Below, piece by piece: positions 1-6,561 of a DNA stretch of 6,561 bases; positions within the stretch are counted from its first letter, which is position 1; each line of letters starts with the position of its first letter. Both the position numbers and the translations under genes were made by a program. The DNA is from Planctomycetota bacterium. GTDB lineage: Bacteria; Planctomycetota; Phycisphaerae; Phycisphaerales; Phycisphaeraceae. The notes under the pieces were generated by a model, which was given only the letters and a program-made list of their open reading frames with translations, had not been told where the DNA came from and searched no databases. Where the stretch lies: contig JAJUHR010000105.1 in the NCBI GenBank assembly GCA_029267795.1, positions 1-6,561 on the forward strand, given 5' to 3'.

Positions 1-3000
1 CCGGCAGCCGGCCGCGGTTCTCCCGGATCCGGTCGAACACGATGATCGTGTCATTAAGGGAATACCCCACCAGGGTCAACATCGCCGCCAGCAGCGCCAG
101 ATTGATCTTGAAGTCACTCAGCAGCAGCCCGTGACCGACCGGTGTTTCGTACAACCAACCCGCCACCGCCACCGCCCCCATCGCGGTCGCCACGTCGTGC
201 ACCAGCGCCACGATCGCCGCCAAACCCCATTTCAAGTTCCCGAATCGGAACCAGATGTACGCGACGATCGCCAGCAGGCTCAACACCAGCGCCACCACCG
301 CCTGCTGCCGCATCGTGCTGGACACCTGGCTGGAGAAATTTGAGACCCCCGCGAGGCTAGGATCTCGCCGCACGGCATCGCGCACCAGCCGCCACTCGGT
401 CTCCGCCAGGCCGCCCTTGTCGTTGAACGTGTCGGGGGTCTCCAGATAGCTGGTGCCCGCCTCGCTCGCCACCACCACCGCGGAGCGGTATCGCGGGGCG
501 CCGCCCCCGCCGGTTCCTGGGGTTCCGGGGGCTAGCTCCAACCCAATCACCGCGAACGGGCGGTACCCCTGCGCCTCGTATTCCGGCTGCAGGCGCGTCC
601 GCTCGATCCGCTGGGTCAGCTCCTCGACGGTGGGCGCCGGGTCCATCTCCTCCAACACCACCGCTACGCCCCCCACGTAGTCGCTCACGTCCACGCGGAC
701 ATCGGGCCGGTTGATGCTCTCTCCCAGATTGCTCTGGTTGATCGGGTACACCGGCGAGTCCCTCAGCTCCGGCGTCTCTTCGGCGGCCCCCATCCCCGCG
801 AACGCGATCGGACGCTGCACGTCCAGCACATCGGCGAACGCCCTCTTGATCGCACCGCTCACCGCCGCGGCATCGGTCTCCAGCGTGGCAATGCTGAATT
901 CACGGGCCTGCAACCCTTCGGTCTGCCCGACCGTGATGACCGTCGCCCGGTCGCCGCGAAGCTGGGGTAGCCCGGCCTGCTCCGCCGCCTGGCTCAGCCG
1001 CTGCCGGACCTGGTCCAGGCTCAGCGTGGTGCCTTCCGCCAGCGCGAAACTGACCTGCGTCCCCCCGCGGAACTCGATGTCCAGCATCTCCCCGCCGCGC
1101 ATGAACAGCACCGCCAGCCCGATCGCGATTACCACGCCGCTGGCCACCAGGAACCGCGGGAACCACCGGATCCAGTCCACGTTCGGCTGCAACCACCGCC
1201 GGATCGACGGGACCAGCGTCGGCAGCATGTGCAGCGTCTTGGCGGGCACGAAACGCAGGTAAATCTCGAAGATCACCCGCGTGCAGAACACCGCCGTGAA
1301 CATCGACGCCGTCAGACCGATCATCAGCGTGATCGCGAAGCCCTTGATGTCCGCCGTGGCCGTGTAGTTCAGGATCACGCACGTGATCAGCGTGGTGATG
1401 TTCGAGTCCAGGATCGACGACAGGGCCTTCTCGTAGCCCAGGCGGACCGCGGTGGCGACTTCCGCCTTCCGCTCCAACTCCTCGCGGATGCGCTCGAAGA
1501 TCAGCACGTTCGCGTCCACCGCCATGCCGATTGTCAGCACCACGCCCGCGATGCCGGGGAGGGTGAACGTGGCGTCGAACATCGCCATCGCGCCCAGGAT
1601 CAACACCATGTTGGCCGCCAGGGCGAAGTCCGCCACCACGCCCCCGAAGAGGTAGTACACCGCCATGAACCCCGACACGACGACCAGCGACCACACCGCC
1701 GCCGCCAGACCGTGATGCAGGTTGTCCTGCCCCAGTTGCGGGCCGAACTTCTTGATGTAAATCGGGTTCTCGCTCAGCCGGCCCTGCAGCGAACCGGCGT
1801 TGAGCGTGCGGATCAGGTAGCTCTGCTCCTCCTGGCTGAAGCCGCTGCTGCCCCCGGTGATGATCCCATGGTCCTGGATCCGGTCGCGGATCGAGGGGGT
1901 GGAGATCACCCGCCCGTCCAGCACGATCGCCATCGGCTGGCCGATGTTGTTGCCCGTCAGCTCGCCCATCAGCTGCCCGCCGATGCGGTTCAGCTCGAAC
2001 CCCACCGCCGCGAAGCCGTTCGCGTCGGCCGCCGCGAACGCGTTGCTCAGCCGCCAGCCCTCCTGCCCCTGCGTCAGGCTTAGCCCCGGCGTGTTCGCCA
2101 GCAGCACGTAGTACTCCCCGCCGTGTGCCTGACCGATCAGCCCGCGCTGCGCGAAGTATCCTTCCGGGGCGGCTTCCAGGGCCTCACGATCCCGGGACTT
2201 CTCGGCGAAGCTCTTGATGTCGTCGATCACAAACCAGCGGAAGGGCTTGCTCTGCCCGGCCTTGGGGCCCCGCTCACGCAACTGCTCGCGGTAATCCGCC
2301 TCGTCCGGCAGCGCTCCCCCCGTGGCCGCGATGCGGAACTCCAGCACGCCGGACCCCCGCAGCAACGCGATCAGGTCGTTCGGGTCGTCCAGCGGTCCGC
2401 GCACCTGGTCATATGCCGCTTTGGCTTTCGCCACCGCTTGCAGCTGCTCCGCCCGGTCCGGGTGCTGCTCGATCAACTTGTTCAGCCCCGCCTGCCGTTC
2501 GGTCAGCGGGGGCCCCCCGGCCTGGTTCCCTGCCGCGTTTTTGACCGGCTGATCCGGTAGATTCAGGATGTTCTCGAGAACCGTCGCGTCGATGTTGCTC
2601 GCCAGCACCCGCCCCTCCGCCGCCTCCAGCGCCTTGCGCGCGTCGACGTACAACCGCGTCTTGGCGATCAGCTCCGCTTCGAGGGACTTCAGCCGCTCCT
2701 CCAGCGGACCCCGCTCCTGCACTGAGGCATCGGCTGGCAGGTCCCGCAACGCCGCTTCCGCGGCCTGCTTCTGCCTCTGGGCCTGCTCGTATGGCCCGCG
2801 CGCCGCAGCCGCCGCGTCGTACGCCTGCGCCATCGCGTCCAGCAGCCCGCGCAGCCTCGTGTTGCCCCCGGCCAAGCGGTCCAGCGCCTCCGGGCGGTCG
2901 TCCGCTTCGGCCCGCATCGCACTGTCCAGGTCGCTCTTCTTGATGTTCGACTTCAGCAGCGCGTCGCGCAGCGCCAGGTACTCTGCGCGGCGTTTGCCCG

Positions 3001-3292
3001 TCTCTGCGGGCGCCAGGGGCATCTGGATCTCGATCCGGTTGCCCGCCTGCTGCCGCCAGACCAGGTTCCGCACGCCGTTGGGGTCCACCCGCTTCTTCAG
3101 CGACGCCATGGTCTGCTCGAGCACCGCCGGGGCGTCCTGATCCGCGGGCACGTCCACCTGGTACACCAGGATCGTCCCGCCCGCCAAGTCCAGCCCCAGC
3201 TTCAGCCGCTGGCTGGGGGGATAGATGCTCAGGCCGCACACAGCCAGAACCACGACGATCAGCAGCGGTTTCCAAAGGGGTATCTTGGGCAT
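1..3292 (-). CDS. secDF: SecDF fusion, protein-export translocase subunit (3' end outside window)
   Basis: SecD and SecF joined in one chain, an inner-membrane RND-type partner of SecYEG that uses the proton gradient to complete export. I read the frame from the ATG at 3292 to base 2: 1097 codons, no stop or frameshift. SecD half: first membrane segment about residues 9-24, LGLDLAGG at 32-39, LEFRI at 317-321, VLDGRVIS near 457-464, then a block of membrane helices holding GMAVDANV at 589-596. Asp593 matches T. thermophilus SecDF Asp340, which is needed for proton use. SecF half: membrane segment about 713-733, LDIEFRGGT at 737-745, further helices from about 996, and GYSLNDT, whose Asp1081 matches the conserved SecF Asp. 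The last helices and the partner Arg lie beyond the left edge. Two periplasmic parts are unusually long: about 200 extra residues at 112-312, Ala/Glu/Arg-rich and helical, and a SecF periplasmic domain of about 255 residues where E. coli has about 100. No clear ribosome binding site precedes the ATG, so translation is probably coupled to the upstream frame. Identity is very secure. Confidence 0.97.
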   Translation of the reverse strand, partial: MPKIPLWKPLLIVVVLAVCGLSIYPPSQRLKLGLDLAGGTILVYQVDVPADQDAPAVLEQTMASLKKRVDPNGVRNLVWRQQAGNRIEIQMPLAPAETGKRRAEYLALRDALLKSNIKKSDLDSAMRAEADDRPEALDRLAGGNTRLRGLLDAMAQAYDAAAAARGPYEQAQRQKQAAEAALRDLPADASVQERGPLEERLKSLEAELIAKTRLYVDARKALEAAEGRVLASNIDATVLENILNLPDQPVKNAAGNQAGGPPLTERQAGLNKLIEQHPDRAEQLQAVAKAKAAYDQVRGPLDDPNDLIALLRGSGVLEFRIAATGGALPDEADYREQLRERGPKAGQSKPFRWFVIDDIKSFAEKSRDREALEAAPEGYFAQRGLIGQAHGGEYYVLLANTPGLSLTQGQEGWRLSNAFAAADANGFAAVGFELNRIGGQLMGELTGNNIGQPMAIVLDGRVISTPSIRDRIQDHGIITGGSSGFSQEEQSYLIRTLNAGSLQGRLSENPIYIKKFGPQLGQDNLHHGLAAAVWSLVVVSGFMAVYYLFGGVVADFALAANMVLILGAMAMFDATFTLPGIAGVVLTIGMAVDANVLIFERIREELERKAEVATAVRLGYEKALSSILDSNITTLITCVILNYTATADIKGFAITLMIGLTASMFTAVFCTRVIFEIYLRFVPAKTLHMLPTLVPSIRRWLQPNVDWIRWFPRFLVASGVVIAIGLAVLFMRGGEMLDIEFRGGTQVSFALAEGTTLSLDQVRQRLSQAAEQAGLPQLRGDRATVITVGQTEGLQAREFSIATLETDAAAVSGAIKRAFADVLDVQRPIAFAGMGAAEETPELRDSPVYPINQSNLGESINRPDVRVDVSDYVGGVAVVLEEMDPAPTVEELTQRIERTRLQPEYEAQGYRPFAVIGLELAPGTPGTGGGGAPRYRSAVVVASEAGTSYLETPDTFNDKGGLAETEWRLVRDAVRRDPSLAGVSNFSSQVSSTMRQQAVVALVLSLLAIVAYIWFRFGNLKWGLAAIVALVHDVATAMGAVAVAGWLYETPVGHGLLLSDFKINLALLAAMLTLVGYSLNDTIIVFDRIRENRGRLP

Positions 3293-3295
3293 CGT

Positions 3296-3352
3296 TTAGA
3301 CCGTGGCTTTCATTGGGACAGACGCCGGGCGCAGCTCGAGGGCAGCCGTCAT
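3296..3352 (-). other. Candidate 18-codon coupling or leader ORF between yajC and secDF
   Basis: An ATG at 3352-3350 overlaps the yajC TGA (3351-3349) as ATGA. It opens a frame encoding MTAALELRPASVPMKATV, which ends at TAA 3298-3296, three bases before the secDF ATG and in the same frame. GGGAG lies just upstream, inside the end of yajC, with only about 3-4 nt before the ATG, so initiation there would have to be by coupling. secDF has no recognisable Shine-Dalgarno of its own, and a ribosome ending at this TAA would sit over its start. The peptide is too short to act as a SecM- or VemP-like arrest peptide through the exit tunnel. A role in translational coupling is inference, and chance is a real alternative for 18 codons in G+C-rich DNA. 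Confidence 0.3.
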
Positions 3353-3771
3353 TCGCTCCCCGGCGTCACGGATTGGATCGCATTCTTGGCGAGCTTGATC
3401 TTCGTATTGGTGTTCTCGTCCACCTTGACCACCACTTCGTCGTCGCGCACCTCGGCCACCGTCCCCAGGATGCCCCCGACCGTCTGCACCTTGTCTCCCT
3501 TCTTCATCGTATCGAGCATCGCCGCCCGCCTCTTTTTCTCCTTGCGCTGGCTGCTCATGGAGAAGATGATCATCGCCACCAGCACGCCCAGCACGATGAT
3601 GAAGAACGGCTCGACGCCCGTCCGCGGAGGGGGCGACCCCTCCTCTCCAGCCGGGGGGGGGCTGCCCGGCTGCTGCTCCACCGCGTCGGTCGGGGCCGGC
3701 TCAGCGGGCGCCGGCGGAGGATTCGGGGGCGCGTCCACCTGGGCGAGCGTCAACGTCAGATCGCTAAACAT
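3349..3771 (-). CDS. yajC: YajC, preprotein translocase accessory subunit
   Basis: Small single-span membrane protein that associates with SecDF and the Sec translocon. The start chosen is the ATG at 3771, giving 140 residues. It has a strong Shine-Dalgarno (GGAAGGA, 6 nt spacer), whereas the longer in-frame start at 3909 would run inside the end of tgt. Residues 14-53 form a Pro/Ala/Glu-rich extension ahead of the single hydrophobic helix at about 55-71 (FFIIVLGVLVAMIIF). A basic stretch follows (QRKEKKRR), then the conserved cytoplasmic domain with KKGDKVQTVGGILGTV at 90-105 and DENTNTKIKLAKNAI at 118-132. E. coli YajC has about 110 residues, so the excess lies mainly in the N-terminal extension. 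The gene sits between tgt and secDF, its usual neighbours. A run of nine C on the coding strand, in the codons for the Pro-rich part, is a possible slippage site. Identity is secure from the domain and the position. Confidence 0.95.
   Translation of the reverse strand: MFSDLTLTLAQVDAPPNPPPAPAEPAPTDAVEQQPGSPPPAGEEGSPPPRTGVEPFFIIVLGVLVAMIIFSMSSQRKEKKRRAAMLDTMKKGDKVQTVGGILGTVAEVRDDEVVVKVDENTNTKIKLAKNAIQSVTPGSE
3653..3661 (-). repeat. Nine-base C homopolymer within yajC
   Basis: Nine consecutive G on the plus strand, read as C9 in the yajC message, in codons for Ser-Pro-Pro-Pro at residues 37-40. It is upstream of the membrane helix, so a one-base slip would remove the helix and the conserved domain. 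The frame is intact here. The run may simply reflect Pro codon choice at high G+C. Confidence 0.9.
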
Positions 3772-3777
3772 GGCAGT

Positions 3778-3784
3778 TCCTTCC
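3778..3784 (-). promoter_or_regulatory. Shine-Dalgarno of yajC
   Basis: The minus strand reads GGAAGGA followed by six bases and then ATG at 3771. This is the clearest ribosome binding site in the window, and it fixes the yajC start in preference to the in-frame ATG at 3909, which would overlap tgt. Confidence 0.75.
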
Positions 3785-3791
3785 GGTAGGG

Positions 3792-3809
3792 GGGCGGCGT
3801 TCACCGCCC
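3792..3809 (-). other. Inverted repeat upstream of the yajC ribosome binding site
   Basis: On the minus strand GGGCGG, a six-base loop TGAACG, then CCGCCC can form a G+C-only hairpin 7 nt upstream of the yajC Shine-Dalgarno. No T-tract follows, so it does not look like an intrinsic terminator. It could tune yajC translation, mark an RNA-processing site, or be chance in G+C-rich spacer. Confidence 0.3.
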
Positions 3810-3848
3810 ATGGGTTGCCCGGGGGGAGGGGCCGGTCGCTTTCCCTTT

Positions 3849-5084
3849 TCAGCAGCGGCGGCGCACCGAAGCGCCCGAGCCCTCCAGCCACGATCGGACC
3901 ACCGGCCAATTCCGTTCAATCAAAGACCAATCATTCTCGATGATCGCCCGCCGGATGTCCAGCATGTACCTCTGAAAATGGCGGATGTTATGGGCGCTGA
4001 CCAGCACCGGCCCGAGCATCTCCCCCGCCATGAACAGGTGCCGCAGGTAGCCGCGGCTAAACCCTGCCCGACCGCCGACCGACCCGCACGCCACGCAATC
4101 GCACCCCGGCTCGATCACCCGCGCGTCGTCGGCGTACCGTGCGTTGCGAAGCCGGATCGGACCCCCCGATGTGAACGCCAGCGCGTTGCGGCCGTTCCGC
4201 GTCGGCAGCACGCAGTCGAACATATCCACCCCCGCCCGCACCGCCACCAGCAGGTCCCGCTCGTAGCCGACGCCCATCAGATACCGCGGCCGATCCGCCG
4301 GCAGCAGGGGGGCGGTGTGCTCCACCACGCTACGTACCTGGTCGAAGCCTTCACCCACCGCCACGCCGCCGATCGCATACCCCGGCAAGTCATATTCGAT
4401 CACACGCTGCACACACCAGCTTCGCAGCCTTAGGTCGATGCCCCCTTGGACGATCCCAAACAAAGCTTGGTCCCGCCGCCGCTCATGCGCCCTTACACAT
4501 CGACCCAGCCACCGGACCGTCCGCTCGCAGGCCTGCTGCAGCCGCGGGTAAACCGCCTCGGATACAACTGTTTCTTCGATCCGGGGCTCGCTTCCCGCCG
4601 CCCCGCCTCCCAACCCCTCAGCCGCGGCAGGGGGGCAATCGTCCAGGGGCATGATGATGTCCGCCCCCAGTTGATTCTGCACCTGGATCGCCGCCTCCGG
4701 CGTCAGTCCGATCGTGGCGCCGTCGATGTGGCTCTTGAACTCGACGCCCTCGTCGTGCAGCCTGCGGATCTGCGCCAGGCTGAACACCTGATACCCCCCG
4801 GAGTCGGTCAGGATCGGCCGGTCCCACCGCATCCACCCGTGAAGCCCGCCCATCTGCGCCACCAGCTGGGCCCCCGGCCGCAGCATCAGGTGGTACGTGT
4901 TCGCCAGGATGATCTGGCTCCCCGTTTGTGCGACCTGCTCGGGCAACAGCCCCTTGACTGACCCGGCCGTACCTACAGGCATGAACGCGGGCGTGTCGAA
5001 ACTGCCGTGCAGCGTCGTCACTCGCCCGACCCGCGCCTCACACGTTCCACTTCGAGCCAAAACCTCGAATCGCAGCGCAGACAT
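3849..5084 (-). CDS. tgt: Queuine/preQ1 tRNA-guanine transglycosylase
   Basis: Exchanges the guanine at the wobble position of GUN-anticodon tRNAs for preQ1, the base-exchange step of queuosine synthesis in the cytoplasm. The protein has 411 residues. Signatures in order: ILANTYHLMLRPG (59-71), ILTDSGGYQVF (91-101) with general acid/base Asp94 (Z. mobilis Asp102), Asp148 (Asp156, base binding), FGIVQGG with Gln213 (Gln203), YAIGG (236-240), and MFDCVLPTRNGRN (288-300) with nucleophile Asp290 (Asp280) and Arg296/Arg299. Zinc ligands are Cys328, Cys330, Cys333 and His365. The numbering offset to the Z. mobilis enzyme changes from -8 to +10 between Asp148 and Gln213, and to +16 between Cys333 and His365. 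This reveals insertions of about 18 and 6 residues; the first contains the Gly/Ala-rich GLGGGAAGS near 157-165. The start at 5084 leads directly into the conserved N-terminus; only a weak GGG precedes it. All catalytic and metal residues are present, so an active enzyme is expected. It is followed after 77 bp by yajC, as in many bacteria. Confidence 0.97.
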   Translation of the reverse strand: MSALRFEVLARSGTCEARVGRVTTLHGSFDTPAFMPVGTAGSVKGLLPEQVAQTGSQIILANTYHLMLRPGAQLVAQMGGLHGWMRWDRPILTDSGGYQVFSLAQIRRLHDEGVEFKSHIDGATIGLTPEAAIQVQNQLGADIIMPLDDCPPAAAEGLGGGAAGSEPRIEETVVSEAVYPRLQQACERTVRWLGRCVRAHERRRDQALFGIVQGGIDLRLRSWCVQRVIEYDLPGYAIGGVAVGEGFDQVRSVVEHTAPLLPADRPRYLMGVGYERDLLVAVRAGVDMFDCVLPTRNGRNALAFTSGGPIRLRNARYADDARVIEPGCDCVACGSVGGRAGFSRGYLRHLFMAGEMLGPVLVSAHNIRHFQRYMLDIRRAIIENDWSLIERNWPVVRSWLEGSGASVRRRC

Positions 5085-5168
5085 GCACCCATCATAAACC
5101 GGGCACGCGGCCCCTGCGCCGCAGCTGGACCGAAAGGCGCACGCCGCCTCACGACCCTGGCCGGGCCC

Positions 5169-6083
5169 TCACCCCACGCGGCGCCGCCGCTCCGTGGCGC
5201 GCTGCAGGGTCTTCTTCTCGCGGTGGGTCAAGCTCCCCAAACCCTCGTCGCGGACCCTGTCCAGGATGCGGTCCACCTCGGCCCGCTCCGCGTCCTCGCG
5301 CCGCCGTTGCCTCTGTCGTCTCGTCCTTTGGAGTTTCTGACCCAACCGCCCCCTGCTGAACCACCCGGTAAAGTTCAATAGCCCAGGCCGCCGCACCAGC
5401 AGCCACCCCACCGCCGCCCCTCCCAGATGCGCCGCCTCTCCGCCCGCATTGGCGGACCCCGCCATCAGCGAAACCAGCGCAATCCCAAGGAACAGCAACG
5501 CCAGCGTCCGCATCGTCATCGGCACCGGCGGGAAAATCAGCATGACCCGTTGACGCGGGTACAGGATCGCGCACCCCACCAAAATCCCAAAGATGCTCCC
5601 CGACGCACCCACCAGCGACGTGCTCGCGTCCACCCCCAGCACCCGTGGCACCAACGCGAACAACGAATACAAACCCGCCGCCCCGATCCCGCACAGCAGG
5701 TAGAACGCCAGGAACCGACGGCTGCCCCACCACCGCTCCATGATCGGCCCAAAAAAATACAGGCCGAACATGTTGAACAACTGATGGAAAAAGTCGTGGT
5801 GGAGGAACTGGTACGTCACCCAGCGCCACAGCTGCAAACCCCACACCGCCCGGTCCAGCCGGAACACCCCCCACCCGCTGCTATCGAACCCGAACGTCGG
5901 CCCGGGCGCCAGCCACTGGCCACGCTGGCTGCCCACCAGCACCGCGTTGAGCAGGAACGCCGCCGCGTTGATCCCTAGCAGCCAGATCACCACCGACGCA
6001 CCCCCGAAGCGCGCCCCAAACCCCGACCCCCAGCTTTCGGAGCGGGTATCCTCGCGGTAATACGGTCGGTCCTGCCAGGCCAT
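5169..6083 (-). CDS. Rhomboid-family intramembrane serine protease
   Basis: A predicted inner-membrane protease of 304 residues that cleaves transmembrane helices of substrate proteins. The N-terminus is soluble, the first hydrophobic segment is about 30-51, and several more helices run to about residue 230. Rhomboid hallmarks are WRWVTYQFLHHDFFHQLFN, with the HxxxN pair at His100 and Asn104 (GlpG His150 and Asn154), GASG with nucleophile Ser161, and EAAHLGG with His219 completing the Ser-His dyad. All required residues are present, so activity is expected; the substrate is unknown. After about residue 240 a very basic tail (RRQRQRRRED) leads into VDRILDRVRDEGLGSLTHREKKTL at 270-293. This resembles the short helical module (DUF6576 type) found at the C-terminus of many bacterial rhomboids. 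The ATG shares one base with the TGA of the upstream Nudix gene, which suggests translational coupling. No specific subfamily gene name is justified. Confidence 0.93.
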   Translation of the reverse strand: MAWQDRPYYREDTRSESWGSGFGARFGGASVVIWLLGINAAAFLLNAVLVGSQRGQWLAPGPTFGFDSSGWGVFRLDRAVWGLQLWRWVTYQFLHHDFFHQLFNMFGLYFFGPIMERWWGSRRFLAFYLLCGIGAAGLYSLFALVPRVLGVDASTSLVGASGSIFGILVGCAILYPRQRVMLIFPPVPMTMRTLALLFLGIALVSLMAGSANAGGEAAHLGGAAVGWLLVRRPGLLNFTGWFSRGRLGQKLQRTRRQRQRRREDAERAEVDRILDRVRDEGLGSLTHREKKTLQRATERRRRVG

Positions 6084-6561
6084 CAGCGTCCCGTCTCTAT
6101 GAAGGCTCGATAATACAGTAGGGTGGCAATCGTCTTCCCGTCGCGGATCGTGTGGTCACGCACCATCTGGATCGACCGGTCCAGCCCGACCACTTCCACC
6201 GCGATCTGCTCGTCCTCGTCCAGGTCTTGGCCCACGTGCTCCAAGTCCCGCGCCACGAACACGTGCATCTGTTCCGTGCAGATCCCCGGGCTGGGGTACA
6301 ACTCCATCAGGGGCCCCAGCCGGCCGGCCCGGTACCCCGTCTCTTCGATCAACTCCCGCGCCGCGCACACCAGCGGGTCCTCGCCCGGCTCGAACGTCCC
6401 CGCCGGTAGCTCCCACAACGTTTGGCCTACCGCCACCCGTTCGTTGCGGATCAGGATCACCGTCCGATCGTCCAGCAGCGGCAAGATCACCCCCGCGTCC
6501 GGCGCCAGCACCACATCGTGCCGGCTGATCCGGCCCCCATCCCGCGGCACCCGCATCGATC
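6083..6561 (-). CDS. Nudix hydrolase, ADP-ribose pyrophosphatase-like (5' end probably outside window)
   Basis: Hydrolyses a nucleoside diphosphate linked to another group, probably ADP-ribose or a related nucleotide sugar, using divalent metal. Counted from the ATG at 6556 there are 157 residues. The Nudix box is complete: Gly53, Glu59, Arg67, Glu68, Glu71, Glu72 and Gly74 fit GX5EX7REUXEEXGU. It is preceded by WELPAGTFEPGED and followed by LYPSPGICTEQMHVFVA, a combination typical of the ADP-ribose pyrophosphatase group. The frame stays open to the right edge, five bases above the ATG. Family members usually have 20-40 residues before the strand corresponding to DAGVILPLLDD, so the true start may lie outside the window. 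The TGA overlaps the rhomboid ATG by one base. Substrate specificity cannot be read from the sequence; a different nucleotide substrate remains possible. Confidence 0.88.
   Translation of the reverse strand, partial: SMRVPRDGGRISRHDVVLAPDAGVILPLLDDRTVILIRNERVAVGQTLWELPAGTFEPGEDPLVCAARELIEETGYRAGRLGPLMELYPSPGICTEQMHVFVARDLEHVGQDLDEDEQIAVEVVGLDRSIQMVRDHTIRDGKTIATLLYYRAFIETGR

Noticed and set aside
2409..3275. A 288-codon minus-strand frame and a 264-codon one at 900-1694.
   Set aside because: They are out-of-frame readings of secDF, Gly/Ala/Arg-rich with no domain, while the secDF frame is continuous and carries all family motifs.
3764..3811. A 15-codon frame starting at the ATG at 3811 and overlapping the yajC start.
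   Set aside because: No ribosome binding site, it terminates inside yajC, and yajC already has a strong Shine-Dalgarno, so there is no need for coupling.
3772..3909. Longer yajC start at 3909 adding 46 residues.
   Set aside because: It would lie partly inside tgt, has no good ribosome binding site, and the ATG at 3771 has a strong Shine-Dalgarno and leads into a normal YajC.
5085..5100. TATGAT on the minus strand just before the tgt ATG as a -10 box.
   Set aside because: The six bases at the expected -35 spacing read GCGCAG, and transcription would start at the ATG itself. The resemblance comes from one A+T-rich patch.
5085..5168. Possible terminator between the rhomboid and tgt genes.
   Set aside because: Only short G+C inverted repeats (such as GCGGC with GCCGC) are visible and none is followed by a T-tract.
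131..6409. Many open frames on the plus strand, the largest at 1229-2083 (284 codons).
   Set aside because: Each lies opposite a well-supported minus-strand gene, has low-complexity Arg/His/Pro/Ala-rich translation and no recognisable domain. This is the usual antisense effect of high G+C codon bias.
1..6561. A novel defence, mobile or CRISPR-like system.
   Set aside because: No direct repeat arrays, transposase, integrase, nuclease or helicase motifs on either strand; every gene belongs to a recognised housekeeping family.

Overview
The window is high in G+C, roughly two-thirds by eye. It reads as a compact stretch of bacterial chromosome with every supported gene on the minus strand. In transcription order (right to left) the genes are: a Nudix hydrolase, cut or nearly cut at the right edge; a rhomboid intramembrane serine protease; tgt (queuine/preQ1 tRNA-guanine transglycosylase); yajC; and a fused secDF translocase gene that runs off the left edge. 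The plus strand has many open frames, but all lie opposite these genes and look like G+C-driven shadows.

The order tgt-yajC-secD-secF is a widely conserved bacterial cluster. A single-chain SecDF, a Pro/Ala-rich extension on YajC and large insertions in both SecDF periplasmic domains, together with high G+C, suggest Planctomycetota, perhaps a Phycisphaerae-like lineage. That placement is inference only, because no rRNA or lineage marker is present.

Layout. 6561-6083: Nudix hydrolase of ADP-ribose pyrophosphatase type, with a complete Nudix box. Its TGA shares one base with the rhomboid ATG. 6083-5169: rhomboid with the Ser/His dyad and a soluble basic C-terminal tail. 5168-5085: 84 bp gap. 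5084-3849: tgt with all catalytic and zinc residues and two small insertions. 3848-3772: 77 bp gap with a small inverted repeat and a good Shine-Dalgarno for yajC. 3771-3349: yajC. 3348-3293: 56 bp gap crossed by an 18-codon open frame that overlaps the yajC stop and ends 3 nt before secDF. 3292-1: secDF, 1097 codons without a stop or frameshift, missing only the last part of the SecF half. No gene-free stretch exceeds 100 bp.

Function. YajC and SecDF are accessory parts of the Sec translocon: SecDF uses the proton gradient to pull proteins out on the periplasmic side. Tgt makes the queuosine precursor in tRNA and is linked to the sec genes by conserved order, not by pathway. The rhomboid and Nudix genes lie close enough for co-transcription but have no evident biochemical link to secretion. 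I see no mobile element, CRISPR array, RNA gene or defence system. This is mainly housekeeping sequence, and the points of interest are the SecDF insertions and the yajC-secDF junction.
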